DNA from: Candidatus Altimarinota bacterium
GTDB taxonomy: Bacteria; Patescibacteriota; Gracilibacteria; UBA1369; 2-02-FULL-48-14
Length of the DNA: 64,000 bases
NCBI GenBank assembly: GCA_015485665.1
Contig: WFTC01000002.1
Span: 32,998-96,997 of the forward strand
Direction of reading: 5' to 3'
Shown piece after piece: positions 17,702 to 26,370 of this stretch. The translations under genes and the position numbers were made by a program. The notes beneath the pieces were generated by a model. It searched no databases. It was not told the DNA's origin and was given only the letters and a program-made list of their open reading frames with translations. How positions within the stretch are numbered: the first letter of the stretch is position 1; each line of letters begins with the position of its first letter.

Positions 17702-18040
17702 ATGAATTTTCAAGATCTTCGCATCATAGTCGGTCAAATTAAAAAAAATGTAAAATGCCCAAAATGCAATACGCGCTATAATGATCAAGATATTGAATTG
17801 ATAGGAGGGCTCGGAGATGAACAACATTTTTTTCATACAACTTGTTCAAAATGCAATTCTGAATCTATAGTCAACGTAAGCTTGCAAATGAGTGATAATT
17901 TCTTTATTCCAAACGAACTGAAAAAATTAGGTTCAGCTCCACGAATGGGTCATATTTCAGCGGATGAAGTTTTAGATATGCACAATTTTTTGAAAAATTT
18001 TGATGGTGATTTTAATCGCATTTTCAAAAAGACCGACTAA
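17702..18040 (+). CDS. Small zinc-ribbon protein
   Basis: The 112 residues contain two Cys pairs, CPKC near 19-22 and CSKC near 48-51, plus an extra HTTC just before the second pair. This is a typical one-zinc ribbon. The rest is a short beta-rich segment and a C-terminal helix (ADEVLDMHNFLKNFDGDF). Such proteins bind nucleic acid or protein partners; nothing here decides which. It precedes a small lipoprotein gene by 18 bases and may share its transcript. Confidence 0.65.
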   Translation: MNFQDLRIIVGQIKKNVKCPKCNTRYNDQDIELIGGLGDEQHFFHTTCSKCNSESIVNVSLQMSDNFFIPNELKKLGSAPRMGHISADEVLDMHNFLKNFDGDFNRIFKKTD

Positions 18041-18058
18041 ACTTCATCTCGCCAAGCT

Positions 18059-18328
18059 ATGAGAAAGTTTTTATTTCCATTGAGCCTCAGTGTATTGTTT
18101 CTAACTGGCTGCAGCACTTTAAATACTGTAACAACAGAAACAATACAAGCTGTAGAGAATTTAAACAATGAAGCTATTCGCATTAAAAACAATGTCACAA
18201 CTCAAGCGATACAAATACAAGAAGTATATGAGGCTGTAAATGCCGTATTGGATGCAACACAAGAAGCAATGAATAGCATTAATGAAATAAGCGATACAAA
18301 TGAACCACCCATTTCTTCAGAAGATTAA
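18059..18328 (+). CDS. Small predicted lipoprotein
   Basis: The 89-residue product has a clear lipoprotein signal: MRKF, a hydrophobic core and the lipobox LFLTGC at about residues 14-19. The mature part is a single long polar helix rich in Asn, Thr, Glu and Val, of coiled-coil type. It would be anchored to the outer face of the membrane. The last 29 bases overlap the start of pta, so translation of the two may be linked. Its function is unknown. Confidence 0.75.
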   Translation: MRKFLFPLSLSVLFLTGCSTLNTVTTETIQAVENLNNEAIRIKNNVTTQAIQIQEVYEAVNAVLDATQEAMNSINEISDTNEPPISSED

Positions 18329-19235
18329 AAATGAAGCTAAAAAAAATCCATCTCCTATAATTTTTGCAGAGGGAAAAGAAAAAAGAGTAAAAGCTGCAGC
18401 AAAAATAATAGAAAAGGAAGGCTTGGCTGTACCTATTTTATTGGAGGATACACAAAGTCATCCACAATTTGAAAATATGCTAAAGCTCTATAAAAAAATG
18501 CGAAACACATCTGAAGAAGCAGCTTACAAAGCAACATCTGATCCTCATGTTTTATCCGCTTTGCTTGTGAAAAGTGGTGAAGCAAAAGCAATGATTAGCG
18601 GACCGAGCGCATCTTCAAAAGAACGTATCTTGCCTGCTCTTCAAATCATTCGCAGTAAACATGAAAATCATAAAGCATCTTCTTACTTTATAATGTTACT
18701 ACCTGAAACTGTAAATGTTGATGCGGCAAACGGAGGTGTGCTTTTTTTTGCCGATTGTGCTGTAAATGTATCTCCTAGTGTGCAAGAACTGGCTAATATC
18801 GCAATAGATACGGCAGACAGTGCGCAAAGTCTAGGTCTTCAAGCAAAAGTTGCCATGCTGACTTTTTCAACTGAAGGAAGCTCATTACACCCCGCCGTCA
18901 AAAAAGTACGTAAAGCTGCATCATTAATTCATAAAAAACGGTCGGACTTGCAGGTTTCAAATGATATGCAAGCAGATGCAGCACTCATAGATTCAATCGG
19001 TGAATGCAAAGCTCATGAAAATAAAATTGCCGGACATGCAAATGTACTTATATTTCCAAGTCTGGAAGCCGGAAATATAGCATATAAATTGGTTGAAAGA
19101 TTATGCGGAGCAAAAGTTATAGGGCCGGTATTGCAAGGACTAAACAAAACTGTTGCAGAACTTTCACGTGGATCTGACGAAGCAGATATTGTAAACTTGG
19201 CAGCGTTGATCTCTGTCTTAACCTCAAAACAATGA
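18300..19235 (+). CDS. pta: Phosphate acetyltransferase
   Basis: The enzyme interconverts acetyl phosphate and acetyl-CoA. The 311 residues match the short single-domain Pta form. It opens with FLQKIKNEAKKNPSPIIFAEG, then has the VSGPSASSKERILPALQII-like region, NVDAANGGVLFFADCAVN, MLTFSTEGSS and NVLIFPSLEAGNIAYKL. The family member phosphate butyryltransferase is similar, but the phosphoketolase and acetate kinase genes nearby favour acetyl phosphate. It overlaps the lipoprotein gene upstream by 29 bases and the next gene by four (ATGA). Confidence 0.9.
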   Translation: MNHPFLQKIKNEAKKNPSPIIFAEGKEKRVKAAAKIIEKEGLAVPILLEDTQSHPQFENMLKLYKKMRNTSEEAAYKATSDPHVLSALLVKSGEAKAMISGPSASSKERILPALQIIRSKHENHKASSYFIMLLPETVNVDAANGGVLFFADCAVNVSPSVQELANIAIDTADSAQSLGLQAKVAMLTFSTEGSSLHPAVKKVRKAASLIHKKRSDLQVSNDMQADAALIDSIGECKAHENKIAGHANVLIFPSLEAGNIAYKLVERLCGAKVIGPVLQGLNKTVAELSRGSDEADIVNLAALISVLTSKQ

Positions 19236-19645
19236 AAAAAATTGATAAAAAAGTGAAACAAGCTTTCATTGAGCGCTTTGGCAGAGCTCCAAAATATATT
19301 GGATATATTGTTCAAAATGCTAATGGATGGCTTTTTTTTCTTTCGGCAATCGGCGGGCTTACTGGTCTGTTTTTGCAAAAACATTGGATAATTGGAATAT
19401 ATGAAGGACGCTTAAACTTCATTAAAGTCAATCAGTGGAAGAGAGATATACTTCAAGAAGAAAAAATGACCATAAACACAGCTGATATTCAGAAACATAC
19501 AACTCAACAAGTAAGATTCAGACATCACTTCAAACTAAAAATGAAAGACGGTAACATCTTTAATTTTATGATGTATCAAACCAACAGCATTTTATACGGG
19601 CACGCAAATTGCTTGGAAGAAATGGAACAATTATTCCAATCTTAA
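19232..19645 (+). CDS. Small membrane-associated protein of unknown function
   Basis: The product has 137 residues. One hydrophobic segment (GWLFFLSAIGGLTGLFL, near 31-48) is followed by a beta-rich domain with alternating hydrophobic residues (IYEGRLNFIKVN, HHFKLKMKDGNIFNFMMYQ). That pattern resembles bacterial PH-like domains, but the evidence is weak. Its start overlaps the stop of pta by four bases, so it is translated with Pta. It is convergent with ndh. Confidence 0.5.
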   Translation: MKKIDKKVKQAFIERFGRAPKYIGYIVQNANGWLFFLSAIGGLTGLFLQKHWIIGIYEGRLNFIKVNQWKRDILQEEKMTINTADIQKHTTQQVRFRHHFKLKMKDGNIFNFMMYQTNSILYGHANCLEEMEQLFQS

Positions 19646-19649
19646 TGTG

Positions 19650-20921
19650 CTAATCGTCATTTTGCATCCAAATTTCTTTTCCAAGGCGAAATTTTTCCCA
19701 AGCCTTTCTTGGTGGGAGGATACTGAGAGCATATTTAAAGGTGATAATGGGTTTCAAAAAAGGTGTAAAAATATTATTAAAAATTCTCTCTCCACATCTA
19801 AAAAGTGCAAAGTGAAAACCTACAGGCAACACATATAAAAGCTTTCCCATCTTAAATTTTTTAAGCTTACGCCCATTGATAAGTCTCAAAATATTCTCTG
19901 CCACAATATCTCCCTCTTTCATTGCATATTGTGCCATCATTGGCACATAAGAATCTTTATCAGAAGCAACCCGCAATAAGGCACAATCACCAAGTGCAAA
20001 GATATTTTCTTGTTTTATTGCCTGTAAACTTTGATTAAGCAAAATAGCTCCTCCATGTTTTTTATCGCCCAAACTGTCGGCAACTACAGGATTCACTTTC
20101 ACACCACAAGTCCAAATAAGCATGTTGCATCCCAAAGTCAGTAAAATGTCATCACTTTGACGCAAAAGTTTCACTTTATTTCTTAAAACTCTTGAAACTC
20201 TATGCCCCAAATACAACTCAACACCAATTCGTTCAAGTTCTTCCTGAATAGATAAGCTTACTGTCTCATTAAAGCCTGCCAAAGACGAACCAGATTGCAT
20301 TAAACGCACAGTAACTTTACTTCTATCATAATGATATTTTTCACATAATTTATTTAATGTACCCATAAGCTCACCCGCTACTTCCACACCTGTTGCTCCA
20401 CCACCTGCAATACATATATTAATCGGCTCATGTACAATCTGCTCATATCTATCCAAAAAAAGTTTTTCCAGATTACTATTTACAGCCAAAGCATCCTCAA
20501 GGGTTTTAAATGAAAATGCATATTTTTTAGCACCTGCAACATTAAAAAAATTGCTTACACTTCCAAGCGCTACAACCAAAATATCATAACTCAGTGCTTC
20601 ATTATTTTTCAAAACAACACTTTTAATCTTAGTATTAATAGATAACACTTCATCTCTGATGAAAATAACTCTGCGAGTATCTATCAAAGTTCTAATTGGC
20701 GTGGCTATACTATCTTTTAAACGAGCCAAGCAAGATGCACTTATCTTCTTACTGAAAACAGTTGCAACTTGATACAAATCCGGTGTAAAAATGTGCAGAT
20801 AATTTTTATCAAGCAATATGATTTCATAATCAGTCGGTAGAGATTTTTGCAAACGCCTAACGACCCTCATCCCCCCTATACCTGCACCTAAAACAAGAAC
20901 GGTTTTTTTTGTATAAGACAT
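19650..20921 (-). CDS. ndh: Type II NADH dehydrogenase (NDH-2)
   Basis: This is a single-subunit flavoprotein that moves electrons from NADH to quinone without pumping protons. The 423 residues have two dinucleotide-binding motifs: VLVLGAGIGGMRVVRRL at the N-terminus for FAD and ICIAGGGATGVEVAGEL near 165 for NADH. They also have ALGDCALLR near 310 and the AQYAMKEG helix. The C-terminal 60 or so residues are amphipathic or hydrophobic and could bind the membrane. It starts three bases after the phosphoketolase stop, so the pair forms an operon. No terminal oxidase or complex I is seen in the window. Confidence 0.88.
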   Translation of the reverse strand: MSYTKKTVLVLGAGIGGMRVVRRLQKSLPTDYEIILLDKNYLHIFTPDLYQVATVFSKKISASCLARLKDSIATPIRTLIDTRRVIFIRDEVLSINTKIKSVVLKNNEALSYDILVVALGSVSNFFNVAGAKKYAFSFKTLEDALAVNSNLEKLFLDRYEQIVHEPINICIAGGGATGVEVAGELMGTLNKLCEKYHYDRSKVTVRLMQSGSSLAGFNETVSLSIQEELERIGVELYLGHRVSRVLRNKVKLLRQSDDILLTLGCNMLIWTCGVKVNPVVADSLGDKKHGGAILLNQSLQAIKQENIFALGDCALLRVASDKDSYVPMMAQYAMKEGDIVAENILRLINGRKLKKFKMGKLLYVLPVGFHFALFRCGERIFNNIFTPFLKPIITFKYALSILPPRKAWEKFRLGKEIWMQNDD

Positions 20922-20924
20922 AAT

Positions 20925-23309
20925 TTAATCCCTCCACTTCATTGTTTTAACCTCAATGGGATCATCTCCATGCTTGCGTATATAGGCTTGATGCCTATCA
21001 ATCATGGATTGCAATTTTTTAAACATAGACTCACGTTTTTTTGCCACTGTTTTATTAGTTTGAGCAGCTTTATCAATCAAGTCCATTGCCAGATGATAAC
21101 AACTCACTTTATTTGCAACTTTCATATCAAAAGGTGTGGTTGTTGAACCTTCTTCCCTATATCCATGCAAGCTGAACCGCTTGGAGTCAGCAAGAGGCCA
21201 TAGTATTTGCTCTATATCATTCACATAACCATGATAATTGAATACAACAGGTTTATCCTTTGTAAAAAAATATTCTAAAGAGTGAGGACTCATACAACTG
21301 CCTTTATGGGCATAACGGCAATAATCGCCCAAACACAGTGATGTCAATTCCGAAATATTCACATAACGCACTTTTATTTCAGGTGCCATATCTTTAAGCA
21401 TCTTAACCGCAAAAAGAGCTTCTTGAGTAATATAATCTCCGGCGGAAGCCATCACAACATCCGGATTTTCAGAAGCTTCCTCACCCCCTACCCATTCCCA
21501 AATCGCAATCCCGCATTTAGCTTGCTCACGAGCTTCTTCCAAAGTAAGCCATTGAGGTAAATCTCGTTTTCCGGCAACAACAACGCAAATACTGTCTTTA
21601 CGACTCCATATTTCTTCAAGAGCAACAAGCATACTGTTTGCATCTGCAGGATAATAAATTTGACAAAACTCACCATGTTTTTGAAGTACATTACTTACAA
21701 AACTTGGATTTTGATGAGAATAGCCGTTATGATCCTGACGCCACCCAACACTTGATTGCAAATAAAGAGCCGAACTAACCGGTTTGCGCCAATTAACACG
21801 AAAAGCTTGCTTTAAGAATTTCGCATACTGATCCACCATACTTGTAATAATTGTTGTAAAAGCTTCATAACTGACAAACAATCCATGTCTGCCGGTTAAT
21901 AAATAACCCATATACCACCCTTGCAATGTATGCTCACTAAGCATCTCCATAACTCTTCCTTCAGGATCCATGTGCTCATCATTTTTGGCTAAAGGCCACA
22001 TAAAAGCTCGCTCCGTCGCTTCAAAAACTGCACTCAGTTTATTTGACTCCAATTCATCGGGACAAAATAACCTGAAATTCTTTTTATTAGACTTATAAAT
22101 ATCTCTAATCATCTGTCCTGCTTGTTTCAAACTGCTTGCACGCAAAGTTCCACGCTCAGAAGTATCCACATTTACAGCATACTTATTCAAGCTTGGCAGT
22201 TTTAACTCTTTCAAGATATTGCCCCCGATAGTATGCTTATTCATCCCCATACGCAGTGCACCTCTCGGAACAAATTCCATCACTTCATCTGAAGGTCCTC
22301 CTTTTGCGTTCAACAATTTATGAATTTTATAACTTTTAAGCCATTTTTCAATAGCCTTCAAAGCTTCAGGATCATTTTTTGGATGAGTAACAGGAATACC
22401 ATGCGCATGAAAAGAATTCTCAATAGCAATTCCATGCAATTTTTTAATGCCTCGCCAACCTTTTGGAGAACGAAGCAAAATCACAGGCATTTTTGGTTTA
22501 AGCAAAGACTTTTTTGAAAATCGTGCACACTCTTGCACACGACGGATCTGTTGATAAGATTTCTCAAGTGCAGACATCATGGATCGTCCCATAAAATGCC
22601 CTGAAACAATATATGGTGTATATCCAAGACCTACAAAATAAGATTTTATTTCACTATCGGACATACGTCCAAAAAGAGTTGGATTGGATATTTTATAACC
22701 GTTAATATGCACAATCGGTAAAACGGCACCACAAGTTTTCGGGTTCATAAATTTATTGCTCTGCCAAGCAGCTGCAATAGGTCCTGTTTCCGATTCTCCG
22801 TCTCCTATAACAACCGCCGCAATTAAATCCGGATTATCCATAACAGCTCCATAAGCAGTGGACAAACTGTAACCAAGCTCACCCCCTTCCAAAATAGAAC
22901 CCGGAACAGTGGGAGTCACATGACTCGGAAATGGCGAATGAGGCCAACTGAAATCTTTAACCAAAGCTCCAAATCCTTTTTTATCATGAGTATATTGCTT
23001 GTAAAAAGCATGCATGGTTTTTTCGGTATATAAATTTGCCAAAACGGAAGGTGCACCATGACCGGGACCAGCTATAAACAGCATTTTACATTGATGCTTA
23101 CATATAAGATAATTTAACTGCGCATAAATAAAGTTTAATCCAGGTACAGTACCCCAATGCCCCAAAATACGCTCTTTAAAATGTTCCAACTTCAAAGGTT
23201 TTTCCAATAAAAAATTGTCTTTCAAATAAAGCTGCGCTGCTCCCATATAATCAACGTAGCGTAGATATTTTTTGAGCCATTTAAGAGCTCTGGAATCGGT
23301 ACTGACCAT
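20925..23309 (-). CDS. xfp: Phosphoketolase (xylulose-5-P/fructose-6-P)
   Basis: This thiamine-diphosphate enzyme cleaves xylulose 5-phosphate (and often fructose 6-phosphate) with phosphate to give acetyl phosphate. At 794 residues it is full length. It shows GHWGTVPGLNFIYAQLN near 50, AGPGHGAPSVLANLY, the ThDP-binding VIGDGESETGPIAAAWQSN near 170, HINGYKISNPT, SSVGWRQDHNGYSHQNP near 560, and a C-terminal transketolase-like domain. It has its own promoter and an mRNA leader of only about nine bases. ndh follows in the same operon. Confidence 0.96.
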   Translation of the reverse strand: MVSTDSRALKWLKKYLRYVDYMGAAQLYLKDNFLLEKPLKLEHFKERILGHWGTVPGLNFIYAQLNYLICKHQCKMLFIAGPGHGAPSVLANLYTEKTMHAFYKQYTHDKKGFGALVKDFSWPHSPFPSHVTPTVPGSILEGGELGYSLSTAYGAVMDNPDLIAAVVIGDGESETGPIAAAWQSNKFMNPKTCGAVLPIVHINGYKISNPTLFGRMSDSEIKSYFVGLGYTPYIVSGHFMGRSMMSALEKSYQQIRRVQECARFSKKSLLKPKMPVILLRSPKGWRGIKKLHGIAIENSFHAHGIPVTHPKNDPEALKAIEKWLKSYKIHKLLNAKGGPSDEVMEFVPRGALRMGMNKHTIGGNILKELKLPSLNKYAVNVDTSERGTLRASSLKQAGQMIRDIYKSNKKNFRLFCPDELESNKLSAVFEATERAFMWPLAKNDEHMDPEGRVMEMLSEHTLQGWYMGYLLTGRHGLFVSYEAFTTIITSMVDQYAKFLKQAFRVNWRKPVSSALYLQSSVGWRQDHNGYSHQNPSFVSNVLQKHGEFCQIYYPADANSMLVALEEIWSRKDSICVVVAGKRDLPQWLTLEEAREQAKCGIAIWEWVGGEEASENPDVVMASAGDYITQEALFAVKMLKDMAPEIKVRYVNISELTSLCLGDYCRYAHKGSCMSPHSLEYFFTKDKPVVFNYHGYVNDIEQILWPLADSKRFSLHGYREEGSTTTPFDMKVANKVSCYHLAMDLIDKAAQTNKTVAKKRESMFKKLQSMIDRHQAYIRKHGDDPIEVKTMKWRD

Positions 23310-23324
23310 GGCATGGTGGATTAA

Positions 23325-23353
23325 TTTATATCCATAATAAAGAACAGGTTCAA
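23325..23353 (-). promoter_or_regulatory. Promoter of the xfp-ndh operon
   Basis: On the minus strand TTGAAC and TATAAA are separated by 17 bp. The -10 lies about 16 bases before the xfp ATG, giving a leader of roughly nine nucleotides without a Shine-Dalgarno sequence. Confidence 0.65.
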
Positions 23354-23516
23354 TCTTGGCAAACCAACAAAATACTTGACAAAAATTACAATCAGGAGGA
23401 AAATCGGCACACTTATATCAAAAAAATATGTTGCCATCCAGCACAACTCAACTGCAAAGAAGCACAATTCTAGCTGCTTTTTGGGTGGTAAACATTATTC
23501 TATACGTCTTTACCTA

Positions 23517-23574
23517 AGCGCCACGTTACAAGAAAATGTAACTTTTGGCGCTCTGAGTGAAGAGCTGCTTTTTT
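23517..23574 (+). promoter_or_regulatory. Strong hairpin in the leader before the ATP-grasp gene
   Basis: AGCGCCA and TGGCGCT (7 bp) plus an inner GTTACA and TGTAAC (6 bp) form a two-part stem at 23517-23552 with a loop AGAAAA. About 17 bases later comes a T-run (CTGCTTTTTT) that ends 22 bases before the ATP-grasp start. It could be a terminator/attenuator or a structured leader. The rest of the 286-base gap holds no gene I can support. Confidence 0.5.
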
Positions 23575-23595
23575 AATTACTAAACACAATTCTAT

Positions 23596-25416
23596 ATGAG
23601 CATAGAAATATCATCACATTCAATCAATACACCAATCAATACAACACATGCTCCAATCACAGCAAATATTGAAACAAGAAGTCAAATAATAGATATAAAC
23701 TTAAAAAGGAACATGGAGGATGCCCTAAATGAAATTTTAGAAGATTTACATATGACTCAGGAAGAAAAAGTTGCGTTTAAAACAGAATTCAATACTTTAA
23801 CTGATTATTTACAAGGTAATGCAAAGCGGATCCGAAATCATGCTGCAGATTTCATCAAAGATATGATTGGACGCTTTGATGAAAATCAAAATAATGCGCC
23901 GGAAAATAATGCGCCGGAAAGTCATGGAATTAATGCAAATAATGATATATTTGATAATCTTGCATTACTGATAAGCAATATTGTTGAAGAGATAATTGGC
24001 CCGAACAATCACTTGCTTGGTTTGTTTGCATATGAATTACGGCAAATATTAATTGCCAATGAAGATACTATTGTGCCTGTTTCAAGAATCTGGCGTGTAA
24101 CAGAACATGATGCCGAAAAACATGCAGAGTGTGTTTATGACATGACCGCTTATGCCAAAGAACTTATTGCATATTGGGAAAGTCTTGGTTTTCCTAATGT
24201 GATTAGAGAGGAAAATTTAATTCCTATAGATTACGTCTTATCTGAGGATAATAATTTAATGACAACTCTCTCAAGTTTAGAAGATGAAGATGAAATATTC
24301 AGAGCTATAAAAAGCAAAATAAATGAAGGAGACGAGGGTCGTTTGATTGCATTTATAAACACATTCACAATTGAAAGAATTGCTCGTCTAATGAAGCTAA
24401 AGACAGATCGATCTGTAAGTGTTACGGAAAGTATGAATAACAAAGGGCAATTCTTAGCTGCCTTGAGTAAAAATGGTGTAAGCTCTCCAATCAATATTCG
24501 CATCCAGAGTTTAGTTCAAGCATTTATAGCCGCCTGCATGATTCAATACAAAGTAACAGGTAAAATAGATATAAACGCAGATATGGGTGCCAGATTAAAG
24601 TTTAATAGAGGTGCTTCAGGTTATGGCAACTTAGCTGAAAGCACACTCTTACAACTATTAAAAGTGCTAGTAAAGAAAAATGCCTACTTGCATGAAGTTA
24701 AAAATGGACATGGCGCCTCAATAATGGAATGGGTAGAGTTTGATGAATCTCCAGGTGTATTGTTACATATAGGAAGATCTCCTCATGCAGACCGTGTTCT
24801 GGGTATTGCAGAGCAAGTATTAAAAGAAACTGTCTATGTTGGAAGTCTCGGTTGCACTAATATTGATCTTTTGGAGGAGAAATATCCGGGGATAAAAGAA
24901 TATATTCAGAATCTTTGCAATGCACTACGTCAACAAGGTTCTTTTGGCTTTCAAGGTATAGATTTGGTGGTGAAAAACAATAAAAACGAAGAAAATGGAG
25001 AAAATACTTTGGAGATTAAAGCAATTGAAAACAATTGTCGCCTCACCGGTCAAACTCATGTTGCATATATAGCATCCAAACTTGGATTTGAATTTTACGG
25101 TGTACACAATAGCGTAGTTGTTCCAAAGAATATGCCATTGCAAGAGTTTATAAATTTACTTCAAAAGCAAAACATCCATTATGAACCTCATAAAGGAGGT
25201 ATATTTGTCACTAATCATAGCAATGCTAGAAACGGGAGAATGATGATTGGTATACTTGCAAGGAACAAAGGTGATCTTGATAGATTCTTTCAAGAAGTAA
25301 TGGAAATTTCAAAGAAATATGCAAGTAATCCTGAAACCACTACACCGGAAAATCAAGTTGATAACTGTATAAATATAACTCGTGAAGAATTATTGAGTTT
25401 AATAAATATAAAATAA
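23596..25416 (+). CDS. ATP-grasp carboxylate-amine ligase-like protein
   Basis: The protein has 606 residues. The N-terminal 270 or so are helical, charged and not recognised. From about 280 it reads as an ATP-grasp enzyme: NNKGQFLAALSKNGV, the glycine-rich ATP loop LKFNRGASGYGNLAES near 335, the hinge-like IMEWVEF, and FGFQGIDLVV leading to the metal-site block LEIKAIENNCRLTGQTH near 490. ATP-grasp enzymes join a carboxylate to an amine via an acyl phosphate. The closest resemblance is to peptide ligases of the PGM1 type. An AstE/AspA-like deacylase follows after 57 bases. Its substrates are unknown. Confidence 0.72.
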   Translation: MSIEISSHSINTPINTTHAPITANIETRSQIIDINLKRNMEDALNEILEDLHMTQEEKVAFKTEFNTLTDYLQGNAKRIRNHAADFIKDMIGRFDENQNNAPENNAPESHGINANNDIFDNLALLISNIVEEIIGPNNHLLGLFAYELRQILIANEDTIVPVSRIWRVTEHDAEKHAECVYDMTAYAKELIAYWESLGFPNVIREENLIPIDYVLSEDNNLMTTLSSLEDEDEIFRAIKSKINEGDEGRLIAFINTFTIERIARLMKLKTDRSVSVTESMNNKGQFLAALSKNGVSSPINIRIQSLVQAFIAACMIQYKVTGKIDINADMGARLKFNRGASGYGNLAESTLLQLLKVLVKKNAYLHEVKNGHGASIMEWVEFDESPGVLLHIGRSPHADRVLGIAEQVLKETVYVGSLGCTNIDLLEEKYPGIKEYIQNLCNALRQQGSFGFQGIDLVVKNNKNEENGENTLEIKAIENNCRLTGQTHVAYIASKLGFEFYGVHNSVVVPKNMPLQEFINLLQKQNIHYEPHKGGIFVTNHSNARNGRMMIGILARNKGDLDRFFQEVMEISKKYASNPETTTPENQVDNCINITREELLSLINIK

Positions 25417-25456
25417 TAAAAATTCACACTGAAACAATTTCCAAAACATTAAATAA

Positions 25457-25462
25457 TATAAT
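25457..25462 (+). promoter_or_regulatory. Possible -10 element before the deacylase gene
   Basis: A perfect TATAAT lies 11 bases before the ATG, but no -35 is visible and the region is very AT-rich. The gene may be read either from here or from the upstream ATP-grasp gene. Confidence 0.3.
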
Positions 25463-25473
25463 AAACTTACAAT

Positions 25474-26340
25474 ATGATAGAAGGATTGAGAACAATAAAA
25501 GGAAAATCAGATGGACCAAAAGTGGTGATAATCGCCAGTATTCATGGCAATGAACCTGCCGGAATGGCTGCATACGCACTATTGAAACGATATTTTATTG
25601 ATGAAGGCAATGAACTTGTAAAAGGTGAAATACGTCTTTTGAAGGGTAATATTAAAGCAAGGGAAAAAGGTGTGCGCTTTCTTAAGTATGACTTAAATCG
25701 TATGTTTTTTGATGAATATCCTCAAGGGATTGATCAAAATTCTTACGAATATCAAAGAGCTCAAGAAATAAAAAAAACAATAGAGGGTGCAAACTACATC
25801 CTTGATTTACATTCAACAACATCGGAAAGTGAGCCTTTCAGTATATTGGCTGATAGACACGCAAATTACTCTGATGCAATCATGAATATTCCGGTTGCAT
25901 TTACATCTGACGGATGGGGTAGTTTCTTAAAAGGTCCATTAATGAACTGGGTTATTCCGAGAGGAATGGAATATGTTGCGGTGGAATGTGGAATGAATGA
26001 TACGAAAAGTGCAGATGAAACAGCCAGAAAAGTAGCTATGGCATTTCTTAACTCACTGGGCATGAGTAATTTTAATATCCAATTTGATCGCCCTAAAAAA
26101 CATCTTAAACTACTTGACTGCATCAGTGTGGAAGACTACAAAAGTTATTATTATCCGGAAGGACACTTCGCTTCTTTTGATAAGCTGGAAGCAAATCAAC
26201 TCATTGCAAAAGATGCAAAAAGAGAATACAGAGCTCCAAACATGGATAATTTGGTAATAATCATGCCTGGCTCTGAAGAGAGCATAAGACAAGGAGTAAA
26301 TAAAGACGCTTACTTTTTGGGTCAGTTTGTAGATCTCTGA
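25474..26340 (+). CDS. Zinc deacylase/carboxypeptidase, succinylglutamate desuccinylase/aspartoacylase (AstE/AspA) family
   Basis: The 288 residues carry the M14-type zinc site: IASIHGNEPAG (H-x-x-E) near 22-30 and the later His in ILDLHSTTSES near 110. Also present are the family's KYDLNRMF substrate-binding motif near 75 and the general-base Glu in VAVECGMND near 172. Known members remove an N-acyl group from an amino acid (N-acetylaspartate, N-succinylglutamate). The site looks complete. It follows the ATP-grasp ligase gene and precedes ackA by 30 bases. The acyl group removed is not known. Confidence 0.85.
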   Translation: MIEGLRTIKGKSDGPKVVIIASIHGNEPAGMAAYALLKRYFIDEGNELVKGEIRLLKGNIKAREKGVRFLKYDLNRMFFDEYPQGIDQNSYEYQRAQEIKKTIEGANYILDLHSTTSESEPFSILADRHANYSDAIMNIPVAFTSDGWGSFLKGPLMNWVIPRGMEYVAVECGMNDTKSADETARKVAMAFLNSLGMSNFNIQFDRPKKHLKLLDCISVEDYKSYYYPEGHFASFDKLEANQLIAKDAKREYRAPNMDNLVIIMPGSEESIRQGVNKDAYFLGQFVDL

Positions 26341-26370
26341 TAAAATACAAGAGCGCATCACTTTGACCTT

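Noticed and set aside
23376-23576. 66-residue ORF before the ATP-grasp gene, with TTGACA and AGGAGG nearby
   Set aside because: It starts at the TTG of the TTGACA motif and its 3' part encodes the two arms of the strong hairpin. The AGGAGG has no start codon at a useful distance.
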